A stretch of DNA of 64,000 nucleotides from Fistulifera solaris (GCA_030295235.1 AP026126.1:1178001-1242000); one strand, 5' to 3'; shown: positions 23,102 through 36,344, counted from the stretch's first letter. Notes: generated by a model from the sequence alone, not told the origin. A program made the numbers and translations.

Positions 23102-26100
23102 ATGAGCACAACAGACGATGAACAAGCTATCAATCTGGCTTGGCCTCAAGATGTGAATCTTTTGCGAAGATTCGTTCGGGGCACGAAAGGTGAAATCTGG
23201 GCGTTTGCTGCCGTCGATGATGATTCGGCTATCTACAATGTTGGATCGACCGAAGTAATTCGCGAGTTCGATGACGGTGCTGTTCGTGCCATTGCTGTCT
23301 CGTCCGATGAAAAGCGGATTGCCGTCGGTTTCGATGATGGTTCGGTGAACATTTACAAGGACGGAGCATTGAAGTCTTGCTATGCGGCACCGTATCGTGA
23401 AGGATTGCTCCGCGATCTGAAGTTTCACCCTCACTATCCTAACTGGCTTGCCGTTGCTTCCGAGCAAGAGACTGAGCTCATCAATATCGAAACTGAAGAG
23501 ACAGTGAAAAGTGAGGCTTTCCTCAAAGACGAAGTGATGACGGCCCAAAATGGTTCAGGGACACGCTCCATTGAATTCCACGTGCACTCCGACAAAGTTA
23601 TCATGACAACACTATCTCTCGACGGTCGTCTTTGCTACTGGGATGTGTCTGGAAAGCCGGAAGACTGGTGTTTGCTGCACTGCGAAAAGTCGCGCTGCAT
23701 TACCAAAGAGGATTTGTCGGAAGTGTTAGGCGCCGATCCTTGGGATCGAGCTTGTCGTGTTTCTCACGCGAGTCTCTCGAATTTCATGGTTTCAGTTCTA
23801 CCCGGCGAGACCTTTGTGCAACTGCGAAGAGTTGACGGAACTTCCGTCGAGGACTGCAGTGGTATTAATGTAGAGCACACGGAAAGCATTGTTATTGCGT
23901 TGGTGCGCGGGCAGCAAGTGTTGACGAGTGGTCGCGACGGCACGCTGATACTATGGAACCTGAAACTGGATGAGGTAAGTTGGCGCAATTGTACAACATT
24001 ATTAGACAAAAATCGCATCCATTCTTACTTTTGCTTTGTTGCGCCCCAGAACCAGAAACCTGTGGTTGCATACGAGAAGAAACTAGCGCAGTTCGAGTCC
24101 GCACCTACCGATTTGTTATGGGAAGGAAACAAGTTGTACGTCGCTTTGTCCAATGGGGCGGTCAAAGTTCTTTCCATGCCCGCCCAACAGACTGAAGTCG
24201 CGGAGGAGACCAATGCTACCGCTAAATCGACTGCAAAGGTGGTTGCCGCAGATAATGCACATTCAAAGGCGGATGATTTCGATGACGATGATGTCGACTT
24301 TACCCACCAACCCACCAAAAATCCCTTTATCGACGACGAAGCAGCGGACGACGATGAAGTCTTGAACTCTAACCCACAAGCAAATGGCGATGTCGAGTAC
24401 GACTCTGATATCTCGCCTCCCAAGGCGACAGATTATGATAGCGATGACGTCGACGATATAGACGATGGTGACTACCCTCTGCCAGAAGCATCTGTTCTGT
24501 TCGGAGCCAAGTTGCCCAAGCCGCAAGCACCGTTCGGCCCTTCTGCGACACCAATCGATCTAGCGCACAGAATTCTATGCTGGAATCACATTGGAACTGC
24601 CGTCTGGCATCGCGGTGAAGATGACATTCGTGATTCAGTTGATATCACGTTCACAGATTCTGCCTTTTCGAGGCCGACGCGATTTACAGACACGGCTGGA
24701 TTCATTCTCGGGTCCTTGGGAGAAGACGGGGGCATCTTTTGTACAGATATCGCCCATTCCGATGACAATGACGACTCTGACATTCAAGAGGTTGCCGAAG
24801 TTGTAGCTGGCTTCCGGATGGATGTTACAAAAGCGACTTTGAAGAAGAAGAGAAGTGGCGCTGGATCCACCATTTACTTCCATCGCTTTGAGTCTTTGGG
24901 TGCTTTACGTGACAAAGATTGGTACTTGACTTTACCAGATGGTGAGCGCGCCGTGGGCTGTGCAACAGGAGAGGGATGGGCTGCTGTTATCACAAGGTAA
25001 GTAATCGAAATGAATCTCTTCATTCTACCTTCGCAAAAAATATCTAAACGCCAAAGTTGCTTTAGTCGTCGATTCCTCCGAATTTTTTCTTCGGGTGGTA
25101 ATCAAGGTGGAGTTACTTGGCTGGATGGCGAACCCGTGACCGTGGCAGGCCGCGGACGTTTCATTTCCGTTTTCTACCATCGGTGCGCTCCCCTTCCCGA
25201 TGGAACTCAAAAGCTCGACTATCTGCTATACGATGCCATTTCGAATCGAACAGTGGCCAGAGGACCCCTCTCGTGTTTGTGCACCGGGTCGTCGCTTTCG
25301 TGGGTAGGGTTCATGAACGATTTCTCGCTTTTGGCCTTTGATACATCGGGTATGCTTTCCATGCTAGCGTCGAGTTGCGGTGATGCGCCCTCTAATCCTG
25401 GATGCTGGGAATGGGTTCCAGTCCTTGATACTGTAGGTCTTCGCAAATCGTCCGACGATAGTCACTGGCCGATAACAGCGGTTGATGGGAAGCTTGTGTG
25501 CGTTCCACTGAAAGGTGGGGTCCAATATCCAGATGCAACTCGCCGTCCGGTAACCGCTGCCCTGGGCTTTCGTCTTCCCTTAATTAAAGGTGAATTATCC
25601 ACCGTGTAAGTAACTTTCGTCCATTCAAGCGTTGATTACTCGAGCTGTTTAGCTCACGCTTTTTCAGAAACGCTCTTGAGGAATTGTCGATCCGGGCTGA
25701 TTTTTCACTTTGCCAAAAGAAGGTTATGAATGAGATTTCTGCTGCCGACGAAAATTTTGAAGAAGAATATGTCGCTCTGTCTGCTCAGGTGGTAGGTCCA
25801 AAAGTTTGATGGTCGTTCCAAGTCCACCTGCATGTACTCTGACCTCTAGCCCCACTTTTCTGGCGTTTTGTTTGAACAGGATAAGGTTGTGCTGAAACTA
25901 TTTGCGGAAATCGTTCAAACGGGTAAAGTAGATCGTGCTCTCGACTTGGTCGATCGTTTGCGCCTCGAGAAATCTTACGAATTGGCAATCAAATTGTCCG
26001 CGGGGCACCACAAACTTGCGAATCTGATCGAGGACGCAAAGAGGACAAGTTCGGACGTGCTTTAGCCGATTCGCCCGAGTACTTTACCCGAGAAGAAGAT

Positions 26101-26214
26101 GCTGTCATGGAGTCTCAGAGACGAATTACTCCCGACTCCCGTCCAGTAAAGCGCGCCATAGTCAATGACTCAACACAAGAAGCTCGACAAGTTCGAAACC
26201 GACAAGTCTACTAG
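23102..26214 (+). CDS. WDHD1: Ctf4/WDHD1 (AND-1) replisome adaptor
   Basis: Ctf4/AND-1 trimerises and links the CMG helicase to DNA polymerase alpha and cohesion factors. Five exons: 23102-23974, 24050-24996, 25066-25605, 25668-25788 and 25880-26214. The ATG at 23102 is chosen over the longer open frame because that frame has no earlier ATG. WD40 repeats fill the first 350 residues. A very acidic linker follows (DDFDDDDVDFTHQ). The SepB-type beta-propeller begins near FGPSATPIDLAHRILCWNHI and includes GWAAVIT and LSWVGF. The C-terminal helical domain ends the protein at about 938 residues, with no HMG box, as in fungi. Intron 1 is 75 bp, has no stop and keeps the frame. Near 26034-26037 one base is missing; the corrected frame runs to DSPEYFTREED and stops at 26214. 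Confidence 0.88.
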
Positions 26215-26501
26215 AAGTTAAAGGTACTATCAAATGCAATCACCATTGCCCTAGTTTTTCTTTGTGTATCTATTCGTAGGGTTGAGGGTAGAATTACTCA
26301 GGTGTTGATTATTCGGGATACAAAAAACGTGGGAATGGATCCTCGATCGAAGAAAAAAGATTGTGCGAAGACAACCAAAGATTTTCGATTGCAACCATGG
26401 TATCAAAGAGAATGAGAAAGACAGTTTATAGAACGGCGTTGATGCTTATTTATGTATGAAAGAGATTGAAATCCAGGAAACTCAGTAGCGCCGTCAACAA
26501 C
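26215..26501. other. Intergenic region
   Basis: No gene recognised. A short open frame (MVSKRMRKTVYRTALMLIY) starts near 26398 and could be an upstream exon of the RDD gene, but no workable intron joins them. Confidence 0.3.
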
Positions 26502-27767
26502 ATGCACAATATTGTCAATCACGTAGCCCACGCCATCGACGTGGACGATGTCGCTCGCCGCATCAACTGGAACGACGTCGTGCAACGAATCGACTGGAAT
26601 AAAGTTGTGCGACGAATCGATTGGAGTGAGGTCATTGATCGCATAGAGCTGAATGATGTCATTGAGCGTATAGATTTGAATCATCATCTCAGTCGACTCG
26701 ATATAGATGCACTTGTTCGTCGCGTGGACATCAACGAACTTATTGATCGATCTAATTTGCGTACTATTGTGGCACGATCCAGTACGTTCATCTGCTTCTG
26801 AAATCAATTTTGCAGTCCTTCTCAATCTCACCATTTTTCACACAAAGCTACGGGGCTATTTTCACACTTGGTCGATGCTTTCCGAGCTCAGGGTATTCGA
26901 ACCGATCAAATCTTTCACGATCTTGGAAGATTTCACTGCTGTCGTAGATTTGGTTTTGGCGCAAAGCGAGTTCTTCCGCCAGAGCCAGGGAAGAGAATTG
27001 ACGACGTAGTTTGTCCGCATCATATATCGGCCTTGGCGGAAGCTGTTCAGGGTCGTTGTGCTGGATTGGTCTCCCGATTTGCTGCTTGGGTCTTAGATTC
27101 CTTGATTGTTCTTGGAAGTTTCGCTATTGGTCTCTATCTATTCACTCAATTAAGTAATCTGGCTTTGAAGTATATCGAAGGCGACGCTAACTTGAGAACA
27201 ACCTTTTCAGAGTTTTTCAATTCGACTCACAGAGATGGGAACCAGAAAGAATATTTTTCCTTCAAGCAGTTGGAAGCATTGTGGGGTGCGGCTATCTTGT
27301 ATTGGTAAGGAATAAATGTGCAGGGGTCGAGCGAATGCACTTGCAATGTTCCTTTTCATTTGCTCACACAACGTTATAGGTGGGGTGTCTGTTACAATTT
27401 CATTGCCCTGGCAGCAGTTGGACGAACTCCCGGAAAGGCGATCATGGGCTTACTAGTTGTGCGCTCCAATGGCCGACCATTACACGCGACACAGGCCTTA
27501 TTAAGGGCCATGATTACATCCCTAGTCATTTTCGTGGCTTTGGCGACGCCTTTGGGATGGATTAGACGCGACCGGCGACAGTTGCACGATTTGCTCGCTT
27601 GTACAACTGTAGTTTACGCATGGGACGTACGCTCTTTCCGGCTGAGAGAAGCTGACTTGACTCCGGTAGAGCGTCTGGAACCAACTTATGGAAGTTTTGA
27701 AAGTGCTGAAAGCTGGGGTGAAAATCAAAACGTTCAAGACACGTATTATTATCCGCTGCACCCTTAG
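26502..27767 (+). CDS. RDD-family membrane protein with N-terminal nonapeptide repeats
   Basis: Three exons (26502-26781, 26848-27304, 27380-27767) encode 374 residues from the first ATG; the open frame begins earlier at 26466, so the start is uncertain. Residues about 12-85 are eight tandem nine-residue repeats of the form R-I-D-W-N-x-V-V-x, for example RIDWNKVVR, RIDWSEVID and RIELNDVIE. A C-terminal RDD domain follows: AGLVSRFAAWVLDSLIVLGS opens the first helix, GRTPGKAIMGLLVV carries the family's second motif, and RRDRRQLHDLLACTTVV closes it. RDD proteins are small membrane proteins; some bacterial members transport solutes or ions, and the eukaryotic role is unknown. All three splice junctions keep phase. 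Confidence 0.72.
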
Positions 27768-28545
27768 CTAGTGTTGAGTCATTAAGGGAAAGGTTTCTTA
27801 AAATTTTACTTGATTAAATCAATGATAAATATAATTAAGCAAGAATGTCAATAAGCAGTGATGATGATGATCATCTTTCGTAATACGGGCATTTAGATCT
27901 GGCATAGTGTAGGTGGACGTTTGTTACCGGGACTCATAATCGATCGAGTCGGACTTCGGAAATCGTCATACCACGAACACGAGATATGATAGTAATGATT
28001 AATGTGACATCGAGCGGTACTGACCTATACTCCATTACAGTGCTTGGGCCTGCAAAAATGCTAATGAAGTAGTGGCCTAAAGTGTACTCAAATCGCTATT
28101 ATGACCTTGAATGTGCAATGAACTCGTGCGTTCCACGAGGGTTCGTTGTTCTCTCATGTTGCGTGTCTGTGGGACTCGACACTCGACGTCGCTTGCCGTG
28201 TGGCAGCGCGGGCTGTTGCAGGTTGCAGAAGTTATTGACAACACAGAGCCGCGAGGGTGGAGATGATAGTTACTCCGGGGTATATTCATTCGAAAGTCTC
28301 GAAGGGTTGACGAATCATCGTGCGCATAAAGCTTCGGAAACACTTGTAACGGATTACTCCTTAATTTAGGGGTAACTGTCAAGTTGTTGTTTAATCGATC
28401 AATTTAGACCCGAAACGTTTACCTGGTTGTGAGTATTTGCTCTGCGTTGCACCATGAAGCACAATGTTCAGACGAACGCTTTCCTAACAAAAGTGTCTAT
28501 TATTATCAAAGGGGTATTGGCTTAGCCCCCTAAAGGAACTGAAAA
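27768..28545. other. Intergenic region
   Basis: About 780 bp between the RDD gene and the MYB gene. Overlapping ORFs of about 100 codons on both strands at 28077-28382 have no recognisable features. Nothing else is seen. Confidence 0.4.
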
Positions 28546-30060
28546 ATGTCGTCCGTCAGTGAAGCGGAGGAGCCTAAAATTCAACACGAAGTGAAGAAGA
28601 ATGAATCTGATGAGAAATCAAGCACTCTGGAGAAAAGAAACGAGCCAACTGCCGACGCATTAGATGATGAGCAGCCTATCAAACTGGAAACCTCCGCTGT
28701 TCCTTCACCTCCCGCTTCAGGGGCGACGAGCTCTTCATCAAAGAATGTATACAAGTCGAAAAAGAAAAAAGGTCAATCTGCAGCGACCGAAGGTGCGCCC
28801 GGCCAAGCTGCTGCTTCATTAGCACCAGGGGAAAATACCGGTCGGTGGACTGCTGAAGAACACCGCTTGTTTTTGCAGGGCCTCGAACAACATGGGAAAG
28901 GATGGAAAAGATTGCGTCTCTCATCAAATCACGGACAGTGGTGCAGATTCGGACTCACGCTCAAAAATACTTCCAGAAGCTGGCAAAGGCACGTCAGAAT
29001 GGAGAAGAAGGTGATATTACAATGGAAGGACGAGGAGGGAACGCGTCTATTACTTCGAACACGACTGCAACAGCTGCCATGACAAACAAGCGCCGTCGCC
29101 ATATCACAGGAACAAAGCGCAAAGTGATACAGTCCGTAGTGGCATCTGCGCAGCGACAAGCAAAGAAGGCAAACTTAACGGAAATTGGAAACCCCAGTAA
29201 AAACGTTGCTGTTCCGGGTATTGCTCCCGCTCTAGCATACTTTGTAACGCCCACTCCGTCCTCTTCAGCGGGCCCCGATACCGACTTGATGACTGACGAC
29301 CATATTTCTGGTCCAGCTCTTGAAGATTCCCTGTGAGTTACATATATCGAAGTGCCACAAGGCGTTTGAAAGCGATTTCTCACCCATTACATTCGACCCA
29401 GTTTCAGATTTTTGACCCCGGTTCCGATTGCAACCGACCATGTCAATGACGTAGCTCGTCAGGCAGGCGCGAACCCCATCACGCTGCCCTCTACGAATGG
29501 TCAGGCATTGGCATCAGTACCAGGACGCTCACCCACTGGAGTCCAGGACTTATCCATCTATCCGTCATGGACCGACGCCAAAGATCCCCCCTTCTTGGTA
29601 CGCCAAGGGAGCAGACGTTGATGCTCTTCTCGATGTCTCCGACACTCTTGATTGGTTAGCAGACACAGGAGATCTTGACGAAGATTATCAACCGCAAGCG
29701 AATGATGTTGATGAGTCTGATTTTAGCGGGCAAGGCGGGCACCATGAAATGGGCGTATCTAATGCGAACAACAACACTAGCGTGACTTCGCTTGCACACG
29801 TCGATCCGACTATGGTTTCGGTGGTACCTCCGCTTCCCTCTCTTTTCGAAGGTAATCCTGATGTAGTAGAAGAGGAGCCAACTATTGCGAAAGATTTAAC
29901 CGCAATCGCGATGGGAGATGTTTCGCTCCATATTTCTCCTAGCGATCCCAATGCCGAAGCGCTTCAGGTCTTCGATAGTCCTATGGAAGAGCAAGAGTTT
30001 GTGTCTACATTATTGGAGACAACTCCCGAAAGTAGCGACAATCTGGCCGTTTTGAGTTAG
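28546..30060 (+). CDS. SHAQKYF-class single-MYB transcription factor
   Basis: Exons 28546-29332 and 29408-30060 give 479 residues after correction. The N terminus is acidic and Ser/Pro rich with a KSKKKKG basic patch. The single MYB repeat spans about residues 97-150: GRWTAEEHRLFLQGLEQHGKGWKKIA, then IRTHAQKYFQKL. THAQKYF is a SHAQKYF-type third helix, as in plant CCA1-like and other single-repeat MYB proteins. The rest is acidic and probably disordered, suiting an activation region. Two frame changes are needed: one A missing at 28906-28909 in the middle of the MYB repeat, and one C extra in the run at 29586-29591. The first restores WKKIASLIKSRTVVQIRTHA exactly. DNA target is not predictable from sequence. 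Confidence 0.85.
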
Positions 30061-30238
30061 TGAAACTACACGCAGGCGGACAAGCTGCTTCATTTTGGAA
30101 ACGATACGTAATACATAGACAATTCATGTTCTGATATGTTTGGTATGATAACTAGTATTTTTTGTAGCAACCCACACTATTGCGCAGTAGAATATCATCC
30201 ACATGGAAGCCAAGTCTTTTTTCTTACTTTGCTGCCGA

Positions 30239-32738
30239 CTATTTGGCTTGACTTTGCTTATTGCTCAAGTCACTTTTATTCGCCCCCTTTTCGTGATCAC
30301 GCATCGGTCTAGTATATTGGTCAAAAAATTCAACAAACCTTTTTGCATATTCATTTGGAGGGACGCAGCTCGCTTGAGATCGATGAGCTGTAAAGGATCT
30401 GTATCTGGTTTCGAGCACTTTTCTAGAATTGTATTCCTGAAGAATATCAATTATACCCATATAGAAAATCTTCCCGCCGTACAGCTCCTCTCCTTGAGGT
30501 CCTTGAAACCGTAGTGGCAACTTAAGTCCAGTCGTATCCATCTCAAAGCCTTTATCTTTCCTATTTGATAGTGGAGGAATGAACTGAGGAATGTTGTAAC
30601 CTTCTAAGAGCTTGCGATCTGGGGCACAGATGCACGGCTTTTGGGAACATGTCGCGCACAGTTCTGGTCCCACTCTTCGGTGACCGTGAAGGTCAAAGAA
30701 CCTCTGAAAAGGCCAATACAGCTTCTCTATTGTCTGTTGCTTCTTTTGTTGAACCTCAATGCTGGAAGGTTCGTCTGGTAGCTTGCTTTCAATATCTTCC
30801 AAATAACTGTTGTCATCCTCCTCCAAACCGTGATGGTCAAAGAAAGCACCCACAACCTCGCTCATGCTCCGCGCCTTCCTTGAATCGTAAGTGTCGTTAC
30901 TATGGGACGCTAGAGCGTCCACTAATTTGGCATGGTCTATTATTTCTGGGTTGTCAGGTGAAGCTTCTGCGACATCAGGACCGGCATCCGAGTGCGAATT
31001 GTTGATATCCAAGTTTGAGTTAGGTGCCGCATTCGACAAATGTGCTGGTCGGAATCCCATGGTGGCTAATGTTGAAGCCTTTTTGTGTGACAAGGGAACG
31101 TGATGCACTCCGACGAGCATAGAATAGTCCATGATTCCCATTGTGGTCAAAAGGTGGTGTCTCGCACAAGTTGCTCCCTCATTGCAGCACGCTGCTGGGG
31201 GTTGAGGGACATTGCTGATCCAGGAAGACCTCGCCGCAGATCATTATCCTTTTAACACCTTGACCGGGTTTTGCATCGCGACCAGTGACGGAACCCTTCA
31301 GATCATAAAAGGATTGTAGAAACTTATCGGTATGGTATACGGAATTCATGATAACAAATTTCATTTCGCGCCTCAGATGATACAGCTTTACACGATACAT
31401 CCCAAAAAAAGCGTGTGATCATGGTATTCGGATTCTCCGCACAATGTTTCAAATAGTCAGGCAGTACTTGAATTCAAAAGCAATTGGGTGAGCATCAAAG
31501 CGCATCAAAGCGTTACGATGTTCATAGCATATCAACGACTTACTTCGACGCAGAAATTTACTCTCAGCATTTGTCATGGTCTTTATCATGTACTTTCCAT
31601 CACTCGAATAGAAGAAGAACTGCCCACTTTTCGCATTTGAAATAAACTCGATAAAGTTGGCGTTACCACAAACCGAGAGCAAAAATCGAACTCATTGACC
31701 CCAAACATTCTGCGCAAATATGCGAAAACAACCGGGGCATAGTCTTTGAACTTGAACGTGTGCGCGAGCATATGCGGTGGCGTTAACGATCCTCCTTTGG
31801 GACGAAATTCGTACTTTTCGTCGGCTTTAAAATCCATCGGTCGAACCCATCGGTGGCCCGTACCGCTATTGAGTTCCGTGTTCGTCCGCGTGATGGAAGT
31901 CCGCACTCCGATCATGACCGCAATCGAGAGCGTGTATAACTCGTGCTCTCCGTCTATAACCTTACCACGAACATATGATTTTTGTTTCACCACTTTTTTA
32001 CTGTCGGTTCGCTTTCGCTTCCAGCGTAGAAGTTTGATCAGATCATGAGTATCGACTTGTTCCAGCACTACGAATTCGAAAAAAAACCGTGTCAGAAAAT
32101 GTCATTCGCATATTAACCACCAATGAAACATAGCTCTACCTACCTTTCTTCCCCGCCTCGGCTGTACCAGCCACCACAGGGGCCGTAATAGTAGCCGTTG
32201 TGACCTCCTTCGCATTGGGACCATTCTCATCTGTCATTTCCGCCGACTCGTCAATGATATCCAAAGGACTTGATTGATAATCCGCTATACCACCTTCTAC
32301 CGTCGGCGGAAGCCGCGGTGGTTTCCCTCGTACTACTCCGTTTTTGCTCGTAAGACTGGCTCGTTTGACGATCTTTCGGACGGTTTGTAAATGGACCGCA
32401 CGGGCGGCTTTGCCCATGGTCGATACTTTGACATTTGCGTTGGCTCGAAGCGCCGCGGCGGCCGGACTGTTATCATCGATATGAAGAGGATCTATATCGA
32501 CCATGACGTCTATTCCATTGTTGGTAATGCCTTCATTGATATCGTATTCAATAATCTGATAGGGTCCCTGTCCAGAATGCCCCGATTTATGCGATGTCGT
32601 GTCATCATTTGCCCCTTTCTCTCTAGTATCAAAACCGCCTATGCTTTCATCGAAAGAAAAGGAGGAACGACTGGAGAGAAAGTCTGAAGAACTCTTCGGC
32701 TTTGACGCAGAACCATTGCCACTTGTACGGCTCGACAT
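30239..32738 (-). CDS. Phosphatidylinositol-4-phosphate 5-kinase
   Basis: This enzyme phosphorylates PI4P (or a related phosphoinositide) to make PI(4,5)P2, controlling membrane traffic and actin. Exons are 32738-32144, 32067-31544 and 31466-30239, for about 782 residues. The ATG at 32738 is used because the longer frame starts at a TTG. About 200 disordered residues come before the PIPK domain. Domain landmarks: FKDYAPVVFAYLRRMFGV, FIEFISNAKSGQFFF, the lysine in YMIKTMTNAESKFL, FYDLKGSVTGR, MDYSMLVGVHH, and FYMGIIDILQEYN. A Cys-rich insert (CATCSQKPCICAP) of about 130 residues sits between the last two. No MORN repeats are present. Four frame changes lie at 31681-31685, 31404-31410, 31250-31253 and 31149-31152; after correction the length is divisible by three. 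Confidence 0.87.
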
Positions 32739-33347
32739 GACCGCCAAACTTCTTAGTTCTTTTTGTTTGAAGTGTCTGTTCTGACCGGTTTTTGAAAAGC
32801 ACAGATCACGTGATAAGTATGATCAATGACTATAAAGAAACAACAAGCTTTGAGTGCGCACAGAACATTATGACTTGTGATGCGTAACTGTCGTCAAACA
32901 ATGATGGTCGAACGAAAAAATAATGCAAGATGACCATGGTTCGGGAGTCAGGAAAGCATCGGCTCTCGCTAAATAAATTATTGTCTCCATCGATCACCGA
33001 TCAAGATCAACCCCTTGGCATCTAATCTTGAACCCTAATATTATGTTCATAAAGAACGCTCCGTTCCGTTAGGACCCGGATTTATGAGAAGTCTTTTGGC
33101 GACAACCAGAAAACACGGACAAGGAGACAGCGGCTAGACCTCGCACAACAACAATGCCGCTCACATTCAACATTCCTTCTTTCATCCAAGCTTTTGCTGT
33201 CTCCTTGTCTTCCGGCTGCCTGGTGATCACTTATCGAAAAGTACCGGTACTGTACCTTATCGTTTTGCTTTTGAAAGCCTGTTGGTCAAGCGAAGCGAAT
33301 AAGTGGGAGCCATTTGTGAAAACGTGGTACCCACAGAGAACAAAACA
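32739..33347. other. Divergent intergenic region
   Basis: Between PIP5K and the HA-repeat gene. It contains a GTACCGGTAC palindromic cluster at about 33240-33257. No gene is supported. Confidence 0.4.
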
Positions 33348-36344
33348 ATGCCGGTCGTCGACATCGCACTTCTCGATGCTGTCGATGACACCTCTAAAGA
33401 TTCGTCCGGCAAAAAGAGATCTTATTTAGATACCAATGCGCTACTCGGACATGTCCTCGACACCGAAGAGGAGGAGTCGATCAAGCGACAGAAAACGGAT
33501 ACTGTGGCGAATCGAAAGTTAAAGTCCGATCAATGGGATACGATGTTTTTACGATTAGTGGCTTACAAGGCGGAGAAAGGAGTGAGTGGAATTGAAGAAT
33601 CAATTTAATCTATGACGTGCTTTTTTCTAAACGTTGTTGTTCATGAACACAGGATTGTTTAGTTCCGAAGCGATACGCACCTGATCCGAAACTGTAAGTA
33701 ATACACAGTGAACGAAAGTTGGGTCGCCTTTCCCTGTCACACTCATAACCGTCCGCTTTTACTTCATGATTCAGTGGAACTTGGGTCGAAACGCAGGTAA
33801 GTGTTGTGTCTTGGAAAATGTGCTTTGGATATCCGCCGAGAATACTTCTCTCTGACAATGTTGTATCGACGCAAAGAGAGTTCAATACAAGCGCTTGCAG
33901 CGGGAGTATGACGCGGCAATGGGGGTCGAATTAGTGCAGCCCAACAAACGACTCGATCAGACGCGCCTCAATAAACTAAATTCCATTGGTTTTGTATGGT
34001 CCGCGAAAACTCCTCCAAAGCCCTCGCCCCTCCAGGATTCCAGTATCAGTCAAGAGAATGCGACTGCTATCCTTCCCAAGGCGAAACCAAAGAAACCGAA
34101 TATTGACGGTCAAGATTTGTTTAGTCGTCACGTGGCGCGTCAAGAAGATCAGTGGCTTGAAATGTACGATCGTCTTGTCAAGTACAAAGAGGAACATGGT
34201 GTAAGTAGATCGTTGTGGCGCATATCTTTTTCTGCCATCGGAACACACTCATTGAAGTCATCTTCAGGACACTCTTGTACCGAGAAAATATGACGAGGAT
34301 CCACGCTTGGGAGCGTGGGTGGAACTGCAGCGCGTGTTATGGAGTAGAGACTTTCGAGAATCCGGGGACAGCACTTCGGAACCGAGAACTGGAGGCCAAA
34401 TGGACGACGCACCCGAATCAGTGAATCCCGATATTTGCAGAAGAAAAGAAAAGGACTTGTCGATTCGTGACCCTGGTACTACTATGGAATGTCCTGATAG
34501 TCTCGACGATTGTGCGAGAGGGGAAAATATTCTTCAGCACACGACCGAGGTGTCCATTGCTCCTGCCATCAACGAAGGTCTTGAAAGCATGAACTTCCCC
34601 ACAGAACTAAAGCGCCTTTCTGTGGAAAAGAAAGCGAAATTGGACGAACTGGGATTCGTCTGGTCTCTCCGCAGCAAACGTATTGACGATCATTGGGATG
34701 AAATGTTCGGTCAGGTAAGAGCTCGGACCCGGAGAAAATTAGTTTGACGTGTTGAATTTTCCTCACAGGCAATTTAGCTCGTCGAGTACAAAAACCAACA
34801 TGGCGACTGTCTTGGTAAGTTTATGTGCTTTGAAATACAGAGTACGACTCTGGTGAACAATCTGTTCTTACGTCGTTTCGTATACTTCAGTGCCTTCCAG
34901 GTATGAAGAAAATCTAAAATTGGGGAAGTGGGTCGAAACCCAACGGTATGAATATACCAAACTTATGAGGGTTTGTACTACTGATTCAACAGAAACCAAC
35001 GAGAACAAGCAAGCTACGAATCCCCGTTTAACAGAAGAGCGCCGTCGGCGTTTAGAATCGATTGGCTTTGAGTGGAAAGTGCGCAATAAGATGAAGCGCT
35101 ACTACGACAAACAGTGGGACCAGATGTTCGACCGCCTCGTAGAATTCAAAGCAAAGAACGGCCATTGCTTAGTACCAAAGCGCCACCCAGATGATATGAA
35201 ACTAGGAACGTGGGTCCATACACAGCGAATTCAACATCGAAAGCTTTTAGAAGGGAAGAAGAACACTCTTTCCGATAACAACGACGACGCGTCCCAGCTT
35301 TCTGACAAATCCGAGGATGAAATTAATTACCGACTTACCGAGGAGCGGCGCAAGCGGCTAGTTGATATTGGTTTTGTTTGGAGTGTTCGAGAGGCGGAGC
35401 ATAATTACGAGACTAATCGCATCGTGCGAACGAGCTACGATGATCAATGGGACGCCATGTTTAACTTGCTAAGTGCGTACAAGGAGAGGTACGGCGACTG
35501 TTTGGTTCCCAAAAGATATAAGGAAAATCCCAAGCTCGGGACATGGGTAGACACGCAGCGCGTTCAGTACAAGAAGATGAAGAAGAGGATTGAAGGTGAT
35601 GCAGGAGTTGGCAATGGGATATCCGGTGGGAAAGGTGGAGGGCGCCTTACCGACCAACGCATCCGCCGCTTGGAAGATATAGGATTTGTATGGTCCCTTC
35701 GCGACGATTGGCAGAAGCATTACGACGAACTCATAGAATTCCGAAAGGAAAATGGACACTGTAATGTTCCTGCGCGTTTTTCAAACAATCGACGTCTTGG
35801 TATTTGGGTCAGTGCACAGCGCCAGCAATACAAATTGCTGCAAAAGCTATCTCTATCTGAAAAGCGAAACGTGCGACTCAACGCTGAAAGAATAAGACTT
35901 CTCAACAATCTTGGTTTTACGTGGACTATCCGCTCTAGGGCGTTTGGTGAGGAATGGAATCAAAGACTTCGTGAACTGAAACACTTTCAAATAGTTCATG
36001 GACATTGTAACGTACCTATATTCTACCATGGCAATTCTGAACTTGGCTCGTGGGTTGAAAAGCAGCGGAAACTGTATCATCAATTCATGGCATATATAAG
36101 AACCGTGAATGACATTAGAACTACGAATGAGGAAGTCAGCGACATGGAACCTCCATATTGCGACGAGAAGATCCGGATTCTTGATGACTTGGGTTTCGAT
36201 TGGACAGACAGGATGGATCAGAGTTGCGAAAATTCATCTGGAATTGACGCACTCCAAAAGGCGAGTTCCCTCGCGTCAGCCCAGCTCAGTGAAAAGTCAA
36301 GCGCTCACGAACATTTGTACGATACAATTTACTACGGCGTTTAA
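33348..36344 (+). CDS. Helicase-associated (HA) domain repeat protein, seven repeats
   Basis: Seven exons: 33348-33581, 33653-33693, 33775-33796 (22 bp), 33877-34200, 34268-34714, 34778-34814 and 34891-36344. They join in phase to give 852 residues without a frame break. The protein is built from seven HA repeats of about 65 residues, each with the pattern W-x-x-M-F-x-x-L-x-x-[YF]-K, then HG[DH]CLVP, then LG-x-WV-x-x-QR, then a later helix ending LGFVWS. Examples are QWDQMFDRLVEFKAKNGHCL and QWDAMFNLLSAYKERYGDCL. The last repeat is diverged. There are no helicase motifs. HA-repeat proteins are abundant in diatoms; the domain is thought to bind nucleic acid, but the role here is unknown. The first three repeats are split by introns, while repeats four to seven share one exon. 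Confidence 0.85.
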
